64,000 nt of DNA, taken from assembly GCA_009767595.1 (NCBI GenBank), contig VSDK01017373.1, positions 314,165 through 378,164 of the forward strand, written 5' to 3'. Positions 46,150 to 56,349 of the stretch are shown piece by piece (positions within the stretch are counted from its first letter, which is position 1; each line of letters opens with the position of its first letter). The notes below the pieces were generated by a model. The model was not told the origin of the DNA. It saw nothing but the letters and a program-made list of their open reading frames with translations, and did no database searches. Source of the DNA: Symbiodinium kawagutii (Eukaryota > Sar > Dinophyceae > Suessiales > Symbiodiniaceae). The position numbers were made by a program, and so were the translations under genes.

Positions 46150-46270
46150 TGGTTATTGGTAATTAATGGTAATTAATGGTAATTAATGGTAATTAGTCAA
46201 GTTAATGGTAATTAATGGTTATTGGTTATTGGTTATTGCTAAGGATTATTATTGGTAATTAATGGTAATA
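46150..46270. repeat. Short tandem array TAATTAATGG
   Basis: Direct repeats of a 10-bp word interspersed with GGTTATT, about 120 bp, next to a coding-like island. Confidence 0.8.
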
Positions 46271-46498
46271 ATAGGCATTGACCTCTACAAATACGACTTT
46301 CACGTTCCAAATCTATGTGGAATGTTATTCTTTAGATGTTTCTCAAGTGATAGGGGTACCCCTAAATCATGAGAGTTGGCTGCCGCGGGAGGCCACTTTT
46401 TTCTAAGTTTAGCTGCCTCAATCCATCATCTATATGATAGTGCTCCATGTAAGCTATAGTAGAAAAAAGCATCAATTCAACATGGAGTTCAACATGGA

Positions 46499-46594
46499 GG
46501 TGTCTCAAAATAGGGGTACCCCTAAATCATCCAGTTTATCAACCATCTAGAAGAAGAAACCATCCATTTGGGTTCCCTACTTTCAGAAACCACA
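46499..46594. mobile_element. Family A inverted-repeat element
   Basis: GGTGTCTCAAAATAGGGGTA … TTCCCTACTTTCAGAAACCA. A half copy (ATGTTTCTCAAGTGATAGGG) sits at 46337. Confidence 0.65.
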
Positions 46595-46933
46595 ATATGT
46601 TGCTCAATAAGGTTCATTCAACCTGCCGATTTCCTAAGGAACATGGTATATAAACCATTTGGGTAATTGACTTTTTTCCGCCATATTTATCCCTTGCCCA
46701 TCGATTTCAACTCTCAAAAAGCCACTATTCAACCAGCTGATGAGTAGTTTTGGGTCACTACCCCTGGCTGTTCACACACATATAAACCGACCAAACTTGT
46801 AACTAGTCCAACCCTTCGGACATCCATCCAGCAATTCCTGGAGCTCTTTAGCTCCCCCTTTAAAGGGATTTAGGGATACCCCTGGCTCCTTAGCTCCCTG
46901 AGAATTACCAGTTACTTATAACCCTGTACTTAC

Positions 46934-47076
46934 CGGAAAATTCTTAGGGAAATCTACAGGAAACCCTTCCCATTGCTGCGGCTCCAACCAGGCGTTTTCA
47001 AGGTGGCGGCTCGGCTTCCCATCATCATCCAAGTGATTGCGATCGTTCAGCAAGGGCCCTTCAGCCTTGATCGAAC
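46934..47076 (-). CDS. Candidate exon with consensus splice sites
   Basis: Best-delimited exon in the window: acceptor TTGCACCAG|, donor TCCG|GTAAGT, 143 bp. Frame SIKAEGPLLNDRNHLDDDGK then PSRHLENAWLEPQQWEGFPV and DFPKNFP. Acidic, non-repetitive, no family recognised. A family A element lies just upstream in the presumed intron. Confidence 0.5.
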
Positions 47077-47106
47077 CTGGTGCAAGGTTGGATAACCGGG
47101 TCAAGT

Positions 47107-47212
47107 GGTGGTTTCTCAAGCCATAGGGAACCCTCAAGTTATGGCTGGTTAACTACTATAAATGGTTAAAAATGGATGATGACTGGGGGGTCCCCTATTT
47201 TGAGAAACACCC
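47107..47212. mobile_element. Family A inverted-repeat element
   Basis: GGTGGTTTCTCAAGCCATAG … CCCCTATTTTGAGAAACACC. It lies about 30 bp upstream (in minus-strand sense) of the acceptor of the candidate exon at 46934-47076, so it would sit in the preceding intron. Confidence 0.7.
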
Positions 47213-47876
47213 AAGTGAGTTCAGATGCTGGTCGGTGAATAATTGTGGTTACTTGGTTAAGCCAAAATCAATGGGAAATGTTGCTTAATAACAGTGTTAC
47301 TTGGTGGTCATTTGGTTTAGTTGTTGAGTAGTGGAATGGTCACATGAGAGTCCATTGATGGTTAGTTGATGCTCATAGAATAGATGCTTAAATCAATAGT
47401 GTTCAAGTACTATAGAGTGCTGATGGAGATCAACGGCTATTCCAAGGGTTGATAATGGTGAGGTCATAGAGCTTGATAATGATCATTGGTTCTTCGCAAT
47501 GGTCAATCTGCACGTACGGAAAACTGCAATACGTTTCCTGGCCTTAAAACATATATGGTATTCAGGAGATCAACATGTCTATGCACATACAAGCAAATCA
47601 CATATGTTTTCTCATCAAATGGACTCGCCTGTAAATTCAGTGGAAAGAAATCAAATTGAACCCACAACAGCTCAAAACATCTTAGAACCATTTCAGAGAT
47701 GTCTCAATCTGCTCTGGCACCATTATGAAATCACGAACATGGTAAAACAAAAAAGCGTGCTGCGTTTTTGCTTCTTTGGCAAACATGTTCCAGTCACGTG
47801 TTGTATCCAGGGTAGATGTTGCATACTGCACCTGCCACATTAAACAAATGAAGGCAAGTGCAATATACATATTGGA

Positions 47877-49220
47877 CTACAAGAACTGAAACTGATCTTG
47901 AACTGCAGAGCAGTCGCCACCAAAATTTGGAAAGCCCCAGGTAACCACAGATCCGTCTCCCAAGATGGCAGCAAAGGCACCCTCTGTGCCCTGAACTTGC
48001 TGCACGTTCCTGAGCCGATCTTGCACTGCAGAACAGTCGCCACCAAAATCTGGAAGGCCCCAGGTAATCACTGACCCATCATCCAAGATGGCAGCAAAGG
48101 CGCCACTTGAGCCCTGAACTTGTTGAACATTCCTCAGCCTTAGCCAATCTTGCACTGCAGAACTGTCACCACCAAAATCTGGATGGCCCCAGGGAACGAC
48201 AGACCCATCGTCCAAAATGGCTGCAAAGGCACCACGAGTGGCCTGAATTTGGTGCACATTCTTGAGCTTATCTTGAACTGCAGAGCTGTCACCACCATGA
48301 CCTGGATCGCCCCAGGTTATCACTGACCCATCACCTAGGATGGCAGCAAACGCTTGGTCTGTGCCCCGAACTTGTTTCACATCCCTGAGCTGATCTTGAA
48401 CTGCAGAGCTGTCACCACCAGAATCTGCAGCACCCCAGGTAACCACTGACCGGTCATCCAAGATGGCAGCAAAGGCGCCACGAGTGGCGTGAATTTGTTG
48501 AACATTCTTGAGTTGACCTTGAACCGCAGAGCTGTCACCACCACGAGCTCGAGCGCCCCAGGTAACCACTGACCCATCACCTAAGATGGCAGCAAAGGCA
48601 TAACCTGTGCCCTGAACTTGTTGCACATTCCTGAGGCGATCTTGTACTGCCGTGCTGTCACCACCAAAACCTGCAAAACCCCAGGTAACCACCGACCCGT
48701 CCCCCAAAATGGCAGCAAAGGCAAAACGAGTCGCCTGAACTTGTTGCACGTTCCTGAGCCGATCTTGAACTGCAGAGCTATCTCCACCATTTTCTGGATT
48801 GGCCCAGGTAACAACTGACCCGTCGCCCAAAATGGCCGCAAAGGCACGGGCCGTGGCCTGAACTTGCTGCACGTTCGTGAGCTGATCTTGAAGTGCAGAG
48901 CTGTCTCCGCCATACGCTGGATCACCCCAGGTCACAATCCTGTCACCTCCGCAGCAAAATATTGCAAAAGCCCGGCATGTTGTTGCTACTTTTAAGTCGT
49001 TTTGACGAATTGCCGTTAAATGATCTTCATCTTTAATGCCTGAAACTTCCAAAGAATCTGTGAACTTGGTCAGCAAATTACCATTCTCTGTCACGAGTTT
49101 GACAAAACCCTTTTCAAAAGATCTCTGGACCATCATTTTCAAGTCCCTCACTGTAGAAAGGCGTGGAATTGACAGAGTTGCACTCTGGCCGCTCGGGAGG
49201 GAGACGAACAGTTGTAACAT
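47877..49220 (-). CDS. Ubiquitin-like domain + short RCC1-type repeat protein, copy 4
   Basis: Intronless frame of about 447 codons; start ATG at 49218-49220 (MLQLFVSLPSGQSATLSIPR), the four codons upstream being open but without an ATG. The ubiquitin-like domain is more diverged than in copies 1-3 (KMMVQRSFEKGFVKLVTENG). Nine 41-residue units follow, the first AFAIFCCGGDRIVTWG and the last ending VQDQFQFL. Unit 2 has WANPEN in place of WGNPEx, and unit 7 has a two-residue insertion (WLRLRNVQ). Sequence divergence suggests this is the oldest branch of the four, but the frame is intact, which argues for continued function. The product is probably a soluble adaptor that joins a ubiquitin-like fold to a propeller; this is inference. 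Confidence 0.87.
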   Translation of the reverse strand: MLQLFVSLPSGQSATLSIPRLSTVRDLKMMVQRSFEKGFVKLVTENGNLLTKFTDSLEVSGIKDEDHLTAIRQNDLKVATTCRAFAIFCCGGDRIVTWGDPAYGGDSSALQDQLTNVQQVQATARAFAAILGDGSVVTWANPENGGDSSAVQDRLRNVQQVQATRFAFAAILGDGSVVTWGFAGFGGDSTAVQDRLRNVQQVQGTGYAFAAILGDGSVVTWGARARGGDSSAVQGQLKNVQQIHATRGAFAAILDDRSVVTWGAADSGGDSSAVQDQLRDVKQVRGTDQAFAAILGDGSVITWGDPGHGGDSSAVQDKLKNVHQIQATRGAFAAILDDGSVVPWGHPDFGGDSSAVQDWLRLRNVQQVQGSSGAFAAILDDGSVITWGLPDFGGDCSAVQDRLRNVQQVQGTEGAFAAILGDGSVVTWGFPNFGGDCSAVQDQFQFL

Positions 49221-49265
49221 TGCTGGAAGCACAGACTATGCAGCACAGTCTCGTTTTCAAATCAT

Positions 49266-49274
49266 CTTGAGCCA
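49266..49274 (-). promoter_or_regulatory. Relict spliced-leader 3' end upstream of copy 4
   Basis: Minus strand TGGCTCAAG, 45 nt before the ATG, preceded by CCCATTAG (the leader has GCCATTT at this place). The leader then reads ATGATTTGAAAACGAG, so the first ATG after the junction opens a two-codon uORF (ATG ATT TGA). Confidence 0.65.
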
Positions 49275-49708
49275 CTAATGGGTCAAACTTTGGGACTTTT
49301 CACCAGTCAGCCAATACTACCGAATTAGGACTGGGTTCAATGGTGGTTTGTCCCAGGGCGGAGTGAGCAAGATAACCACAGTGACACGTCTCAAGTCTTA
49401 AGTGTTGCACCTGCCACACAAAATACACATGATATCCTCCAAACTCCTCCCTGGCCACAAAAGATGCAGCACAGAATGGCGAGACCGTTGACAAGTCTTG
49501 GTGGCGTAACTAAATCGTTGCTGAAACTTCCATTTTCATTTGGTTTTCCGGATGTTTTCGGTATACTGTGGATGGCCAGCACATCTAATGCAAAAAAACA
49601 CTCATAATCTAAATTAGTGGCTGTAAGCAACCCAGAAATCCTTTGTACCTGCCACGCAAAGCCCAAACTGTGGTAAGCCAATCTAATGCCAAAAAACACG
49701 AATCTAAA

Positions 49709-49812
49709 CTGGTTGGTGGTTGAACCACCCCTATGACAAATATGCTCGTCAGCCAACCATTTTTTAATAATTGCCAGGGAACATGACAAATATCAATCAA
49801 ACCACCAACCAG
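49709..49812. mobile_element. Family D element (reference copy)
   Basis: CTGGTTGGTGGTT and AACCACCAACCAG are perfect 13-bp inverted ends, 104 bp apart. Read on either strand the element starts CTG|GT and ends CAG, compatible with a splice donor and acceptor. Confidence 0.8.
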
Positions 49813-49902
49813 CTATTGTGGCTGGTTATCCCCCTAGTTAACCACCATTACCGTAAATTACCCCAAGAAAATCCATGGTTTCCCTACAAAACCACCAACC
49901 CG

Positions 49903-49998
49903 AAAATTCGCGGCGACATTTCGATGCTCCAAATCCCAGTCGGTCTCACTTCCGAAAGGCTGGGCTGCGGACGCGGCTCCGACCCCAGACCCCCAAGG
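49903..49998. other. Coding-like island next to a family D-like end, strand unresolved
   Basis: Plus frame KIRGDISMLQIPVGLTSERL (donor CCAAG|GTGAAA) and minus frame SGVGAASAAQPFGSETDWDL (donor CGG|GTTGGTGG). The minus donor would be the first bases of a GTTGGTGGTTTTG end like those of family D. Confidence 0.35.
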
Positions 49999-50404
49999 TG
50001 AAATTCGAAAACGGTTTGCGTTTCGTGTTGGGAAATTAAAATTTCTATGGGTCAAGCAGTTAACCTACCAACGTTTATGTGGAATTTCCACCAACAAGTT
50101 CATAGGGAAAACAATGGTTAATGATAGGAGAACCAGGGGTACAGGGTTTTGACCCACAGCCACGTGTTCGGAAATTAACAAAACACTTCAGAACCAAATG
50201 TCTCCATGATCACCTAGTCACCTAGTCACTGCAGTGGTCATGTATAGATTTGTACCTGTACCCTCGGAAACAATCGGAGTCATTGGTAGATGAGCGGGTT
50301 GGATTCCTGACGGCAATGATCACAGCAAGTCTCTGGTTTTTGTGCGATCTGAACCTCGCTCGTGCTCTTTCGAGTCTAAATGATGATATAAAAATAACTT
50401 GTAT

Positions 50405-50485
50405 GGTGGTTTGTCAAAATGGGGTTATTGATATAAATTGCTAAAAGCAAATGATTCAAAGACACCCCTATTTTGAGAAACACCC
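50405..50485. mobile_element. Family A inverted-repeat element (short)
   Basis: GGTGGTTTGTCAAAATGGGG … ACACCCCTATTTTGAGAAAC. Confidence 0.55.
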
Positions 50486-50733
50486 ATATGATATGTGACT
50501 TAACAGTTGAACACTCACAACAAACATGATCTCATCACAGGGCAAATCACCGGCAAGTATATTGCAGAACAGTGATCTAACTCGGAGAAATAGACACCAA
50601 ATTCTTTTCATTACCCTACACCTCCAGTTACCAGCCAATAGTAGGTAACCAACCCCAAACAACGAGCTGGTAGAAACCAGGTGGTTGCCTATGATAATGG
50701 TAACTGGAAGCCTAGGGTTAATTATGGCAGTAC

Positions 50734-50855
50734 TATATGGCGAGTTGGGTCAAGCAGTTAACCAACCAACTAGTGAGGGAGACTAACCAGCAATTTCATT
50801 AGGAAAACAAGGTTAATAGAGGGGCAGCCGGGGGTACAGGGTGAACTGACCCATA
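50734..50855. mobile_element. Family C TIR element
   Basis: TATATGGCGAGTTGGGTCAA … AGGGTGAACTGACCCATAT. A related piece covers about 50047-50163 (ATGGGTCAAGCAGTTAACC … GGGTTTTGACCCACAGCCA). Confidence 0.65.
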
Positions 50856-51206
50856 TCAATGTTTTTAACTCAACAATGACGTCTTCTAGAGATCATTGCC
50901 TCTCGTCAGGACAAAGTGGGTAGATTAATCAAAGTTGCTGCTTACCATAGTTGTAGTGTAGTCATCCGACTCCAACACACGGATGTCCATTTTGAACAAT
51001 TACACAAATAGCCAATTATATGTATTTTGACTTGACTTCCCAACAATTATAGCAAATACAGAACAACGTGAGTTGTCAGTACATGTAAATGCACAACCAC
51101 AAAAAATACTATCAATCAACCAATCAACCAATTCATCTACCTAATCAACCACTTTCCACAAACATCCTGGCGCTGCTCACCTCTGACTTCTCCTGCTGCT
51201 GATACG

Positions 51207-51656
51207 CTATGACAGTGGAAGGCCTTCAGCAGCCCATCGAAGCTGAACCTCGCCACAAGATACACTCAACCGGCGAAGTTGGTCATCAAAACCGGAAACT
51301 TTCAATGATATTTTTGGTGGACCTAAATGACGATATTGGTTGGTGCTTCTAAATGATATCTTTGGATATCTTGGGTGGATCCAACCAGCTGCACTCAGAT
51401 TTTGAGTACAGAGTTGGATGCCAAGGCCTGAGAAGATCATTCTCCAAGGCTGAGTAAGGCACCAGAAAGGCACTGATTTGGGGTGGATACCAAGGCCTAG
51501 CAGGCGTCCCACTGTCTGGTGGATATGGCCTTCTGATGCTGCCTTCGTCATACCCAACAAAAAGCTGCTTGAATGGCGGGTTATGTTGTCATCCGCCCAA
51601 ATAGATTCCGGGTGCTGGTCAACCCTTGCAGATGTTGATGCCATTGAAGTCTTCAC
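51207..51656 (-). CDS. Hypothetical protein, weakly supported
   Basis: 149-codon minus frame with …GMTKAASEGHIHQTVGRLLG… and …QLRRLSVSCGEVQLRWAAEG…. Part of its middle contains repeated GATATCTTTGG/AAATGATAT words. No recognised domain; may be a chance frame. Confidence 0.2.
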   Translation of the reverse strand: MKTSMASTSARVDQHPESIWADDNITRHSSSFLLGMTKAASEGHIHQTVGRLLGLGIHPKSVPFWCLTQPWRMIFSGLGIQLCTQNLSAAGWIHPRYPKISFRSTNQYRHLGPPKISLKVSGFDDQLRRLSVSCGEVQLRWAAEGLPLS

Positions 51657-52099
51657 TGTGACCCCAATAATGGTTAATCCATGACTGGCATTTGTAGCTC
51701 CAGGATACTGAACAACAACCTAGACAACCGCAATAGCATAGAACCAACAAAAAAGTGATGCCGAACGGAATCAGCGAGTTGGCAGTGAGCATGGTCTGTG
51801 GCCGGCCTGCTCATGGATAGGACAGCTACAAATGCTGCTGGATGGCTTTGAACCCCAAGTATGTTTTATTTTTCACCCCCCTGTCTTACGACAAATCGGA
51901 CGCAACGACAAGCATGAATGTTCACGGAAGGGCTTCTGAAGGTGGAAGCCCGGACCACAAGTTGATCCACAGGTGGCCGCTGTCAAACCCGCGTAAGCTA
52001 AGCCACTGCACCACTGAATCAGCACTCTATTCCAACAATGGGGGATCGGGCAAACGCTTCACTGGGCACAGATCCAAGGCTGAGAGTGCACACAAATGA

Positions 52100-53020
52100 G
52101 CTTGCCATCCAGCCGTTGGTTGGTATAAATAAAGGTTGCTGATCTTGTAGATGCCAACCTTCCTAATCTGGGAACTGTTTGAGATTTATCCAAACACATA
52201 GAAAAAAACGTTCAGTGTCACAATGTGACTGACTCACACATGCACGTTGGAAAATGTTCATTTAAATACAACACCAAACAAAATCAAAAACACAATGAAT
52301 CTACATAAAATGTTTACATGTATAAATACATATACTACACACATGTTGAAAACAAACCAATCAATAAATATCAAACATGCAATATAACCGATATATATAT
52401 ATATTTATACATATGCATACTGTCCGGTGAGGAACATGCTGCAATTTAGTGACAAAGGTTGAGGACAGCGCGTGGCCCCTGTAAACAGGGCTATTTCAAA
52501 CCACGGCTGATATGGTGGTCTCTTAAAATACGGATACCATACCCCAAAAAATTGTTGGTTGATTACTACAAATTGTTAATAATGGTTGATTTGGGGGGGC
52601 CCCTTGCTATTGAGAAACCACCGTTTGAATCATACTGTATCACCGCTGGAAATCAATAACCAACCAGTCGACCGACCATTGTATGTTTGGGGGTTGTTCA
52701 GCTGTAGGGTTTAAGCATGTTAGTTAATCTTTGCTACTTAAATACTATACCATGGTAGTTCTTTATTGTTTATTTAACCATGGCTGTAAACTGACCATGT
52801 TACTTAACCATGGTTGAGTAAATGTGGTAGCTGAATACCCGAAAGGTTCACCGACCAGCTGGCCAACGGGTCTTCCACTTCACCGACGGATTAAAACCAG
52901 TTTACCCACAGCAATCAGCCATAACTCAAACCAGTTCACCAACAGGTTTCAACCACTTTACCAACCACTTGACAACCCACAAAACTGCCACAAGTCAACC
53001 AACAGGCGCCAGTTGACCAG
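52100..53020. other. No gene seen
   Basis: AT-rich sequence with one family A copy and TTAACCATGG words at 52740-52815. Confidence 0.45.
52514..52622. mobile_element. Family A inverted-repeat element
   Basis: GGTGGTCTCTTAAAATACGG … CCCCTTGCTATTGAGAAACC; internal pair ACCCCAAAAAATTG / GATTTGGGGGGG. Confidence 0.6.
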
Positions 53021-53192
53021 CTGGCCCCTCCTAAGCAGCCATAAATACAGCCATTTCCAGGGCCAAGCAACGTGCTGTTCAGAAAGACCGTCAAGCGCCT
53101 TGGCGCGTGATGGGCGCGCCACTCAGCCCAAGGTCGAGCCTGAGGTGGGTGGAAGTGGTGACGAGGTGGTGGATGGTGGATGATAGGTCAAA

Positions 53193-53378
53193 CAAGGTGG
53201 GTCCCCAACCAACCTTCTTAAAATCCTATAGTAAAAAAACATGGTAACAATCCTATAATTATGGTTAAAATCCCATAACAAGGTGGATAACTATGGTAAA
53301 AATCCTATACAGTAACTGGTAGTAATCCTAGTTAAGTGAGTTATAAATCAACTTAGAAGTGGTTGGGGGCCCACCTTG
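53193..53378. mobile_element. Family F element
   Basis: CAAGGTGGGTCCCCAACCAA … GTGGTTGGGGGCCCACCTTG; interior of repeated AATCCTATA words. A related longer copy spans about 28922-29044 and single ends occur near 34096-34111 and 34177-34195. Confidence 0.7.
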
Positions 53379-53379
53379 A

Positions 53380-53930
53380 AGGTGGTGGATGATGATGGTT
53401 TCATGGTGGTTTCATGATGGTTAATACCCATGGTTACTGATCCTTTGTGATAGTTGATGGTGGCTCATATCCATGGTTCATGCTGGTAATGATTAGCAAA
53501 GATGGTTCTGATTCGGGGGATGACTCATGGATTGTATCCATCGTTAATGATGATGATTGATTGTTGATAATGGCAAATGACCACGGCTAATGACCATTGC
53601 TAATGGATGCTAATGGTGGTTAATGATGTTCTATCCTTGTTGTTGATGGTAAATGATGGAGGATGATCAGTGGATGATGATGCTTAATATCCCTGGCAAT
53701 TGATTGTAGTGATGCTTGGTCTTTGAAGCTGGCTAATGCTGGTTAATGACCAGACCATGGATAACGATGGTGAAGAATGGATGATGCTCAGTTAGCTAAA
53801 GATGCATGACTATGGATACTGGTTGCGGTTCGTGGCAGTTCTTGATGGTGATGAGGGTAAAGTGCTGGCTGACGATGATGGTTTGACAAAGCTATAGCAA
53901 AGGTACACGATGGTTGATGATTGTGCATGT
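53380..53930 (+). repeat. GT-rich degenerate TGGTTGATGATGG block
   Basis: About 550 bp in which TGGTTAATG, GATGATGG and TTGATGG words recur on the plus strand with almost no reverse counterparts. Confidence 0.7.
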
Positions 53931-54181
53931 GATGTTTCCTAATGATACATTTTTTCATGTCACAATCTTTTGATAATGGGTGGTTAACTAAAAGTCAACA
54001 ACGTGCTGAAAGAATCACACAGCTCGTCGAGTGTCAATGACATGATCCATGCTAGATTCCAAAACATACTTACAATACATCATACTTCATGCTAAACACC
54101 ATGTTTGAAAATAGCTATTCAGACTTCACGGTTGATAATGGTTGAAAGTGAGCCCAAAAGCCAAAAGCAGTCATCACTATT

Positions 54182-54280
54182 GGGGGGTTTAAAAAAAGGA
54201 CCCCAGAAATGGTTGGTTTATTACTGTCACGGTTCAACAACTGGGTGATTTAGGGGTTCACATATTTTCAGAAACACCCA
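54182..54280. mobile_element. Family A inverted-repeat element (diverged)
   Basis: GGGGGGTTTAAAAAAAGGAC … TTCACATATTTTCAGAAACA. Confidence 0.45.
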
Positions 54281-54529
54281 TTTTGTCAGACACCCATTCT
54301 CCAAGCAAACACTTCCTGGAAAATCACTACGCCTCCACATTCAAGTTGTGATCATCTCAACACGGTTCCTTCGGGGTATCGGGGTCTCATTAGCCAGGAA
54401 AATCCCAAGTTGGGCTCTGTAAACTGAAGGCCCACATGTTATGGTTAAGCATGGTTATGCTCATTGATGATGTTTCAGCCCTCGCCGCACAAATTATGTT
54501 TGGTGATCAACCTTAGCTGTAGAACCTAC

Positions 54530-54654
54530 TCTGCTCGCCAAAGTGCCAAATCGCCAAAGTAAAGCCATAAGCTCAGCAATGCCAAAGCCTGGGGGTTTGC
54601 ATCGGCAAGGGAAGAAACCAGGGCGCGGCCCCCGCGGCTCCATGCATAGCTTGA
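54530..54654 (-). CDS. Candidate exon, OPR/heptatrico-like
   Basis: Minus frame SSYAWSRGGRALVSSLADAN then PQALALLSLWLYFGDLALWR, between GCTGCGCAG| and AGA|GTAGGT; 125 bp. QALALLSLWLYFGDLAL matches the spacing of the Leu/Trp helix of OPR-like repeats seen at 5114, 60220 and 63510. Confidence 0.42.
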
Positions 54655-54845
54655 CTGCGCAGCGCCATGGGTTAGTGAAGCCATGGCATAAACCCCATAA
54701 GCATCCATAAGCTATCTTATAACCCCTATGAGCATGGTTAGTTACCAGCTTTTTAACTGGGGATGCACATCTAAGCGATTAAGAGATGGTGAGTGGTGAC
54801 TAAGCATTGATGCTGATAATGATTCATGAACGTGGATGATAATTG

Positions 54846-54938
54846 CTTGGTGGTTTCAGCCCCTATGAAAAATATTAGTCAGCCAACCATTTGTTAATGA
54901 TTGCTAGGGAAAATAAAAATATTTGAAACCACCAACCA
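54846..54938. mobile_element. Family D element
   Basis: CTTGGTGGTTTCAGCCCCTA … TTTGAAACCACCAACCAA. Confidence 0.65.
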
Positions 54939-55387
54939 AATAATTCTTTGATGGCAATAGGTGATTCAGCCCATTTAAAAATCATTGATGCTAGAGCAAT
55001 GATACGCCGATATTGACCCATGATCAAACGTGGTCATCCAACAGCCTGTGTTCGGGGCTTCATGGTGGCTGTGTGATCCTTCAGAAGTGGCATCAAGAAT
55101 AGTGATTGTGTAAGACTTGGTTAATATGGAGCACTATTTGACCATTATAAACCATCAATAACCATTGTCAACCGTATTTGTCCTTGATGAGAAAATCTTT
55201 GTGTCCGATGAACCACTGATGGAATGACACTTGGGATCCCAACAGGTGCTGACAAGCCAGGGTTAGTGAGTTGATTACAGAGAACTGTGGAGTTGGTATG
55301 GGAGTGCCAGATGATCACTATACCGAAAGTTGACCCATGTAAAATTTCGTATTTTTTGAGTGGTTGATGATGATTGATGTATGGAGT

Positions 55388-55483
55388 ACCCTCTGGTGAT
55401 CTAAAATAGAGTTATAGCTAATTTCCCAGGGTTTCCCTAGAAAAAAATGTTATTTTCAATTGCTATGTTAGATCACCAGAGTC
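55388..55483. mobile_element. Family B TIR element
   Basis: ACCCTCTGGTGATCTAAAAT at left and ATGTTAGATCACCAGAGT at right. The GTGATCT/AGATCAC change is mirrored in both arms, indicating paired evolution of the ends or a distinct subfamily. Confidence 0.75.
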
Positions 55484-56005
55484 TTACTACTGGGTGCCTT
55501 GAAGAATTGTCAGCGTACATCTGGGGCGCCTCACCTGTGAGGGAACAAGCATTACAATGTACAGATATGTTTATAGACAAGTCACCCAGCAACAAACATG
55601 TCAATCTGGTTGGTGGCTATAACTCATCGGAGAAGTGACCAATCAAAGAATCATCCTAGTGTAGTTCGCATGCTGCTGCTTGTAGACGCAGGCAGCACAG
55701 GATGATCTGAGAAATGATCTAATTTGAAACCAGCAAATACAATGCTATGGTGGGGCTGTGCGAACAACCAGCCACTGGAAATACACCACCAACAGCAGCA
55801 CCACCACCAACACCAACAACAATACAACCGCAGGCCACACTATTGGTATCCTACCCGTAACCAAAGAATCTGTGGGTAGACCGAAATGCAACTTCCGATG
55901 GTGTTTCCACTGTCATCTGGGACCATTTGACTGATAGAGACAACTACCGAGCACGGTTCACCACATCTTAGGGACCACCAACCACCAACCCATTGAGTTC
56001 AACGT

Positions 56006-56347
56006 GTGGTAATTGCTCAGCGCGAGCGGCTGACCCCCACATCGCTCGTCCCAGTCTCAAGTGCCAAAATTAGAAGCCACGGGGACGACCACGACCAATC
56101 CATGGGCGCGGCACAGCAGGCTGCGAGATTGACGACCTTTAAAGTCGATGAGTTTAGCTCGGTGCCTGATAAGAATTCGAAAATTGGCTATCACATCTAC
56201 CCACCAGGGGATCAGTACACATGCACTGGGGCATGCCAATTCTGCTGGTGCCTGTATTTGCCGAATGGACACTACCTTGTAGCACAACTTGACCGGCAAC
56301 CAGTGGTACATCCATCAACAACCTTGGTCGTTAGGCACACCTGCTAA
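56006..56347 (+). CDS. Hypothetical protein or exon, plus strand
   Basis: 113-codon plus frame, GC-rich, with …DQSMGAAQQAARLTTFKVDE…, …KIGYHIYPPGDQYTCTGACQ… and FCWCLYLPNGHYLVAQLDRQ. Cys residues cluster (CTGACQFCWC). Minus frames are also open but poorer. No family recognised. Confidence 0.35.
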   Translation: MVIAQRERLTPTSLVPVSSAKIRSHGDDHDQSMGAAQQAARLTTFKVDEFSSVPDKNSKIGYHIYPPGDQYTCTGACQFCWCLYLPNGHYLVAQLDRQPVVHPSTTLVVRHTC

Positions 56348-56349
56348 TC

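Noticed and set aside
16199-49220. HERC-type ubiquitin ligase
   Set aside because: RCC1-like units and a ubiquitin-like domain are present, but no HECT domain; calling them ligases would go beyond the sequence.
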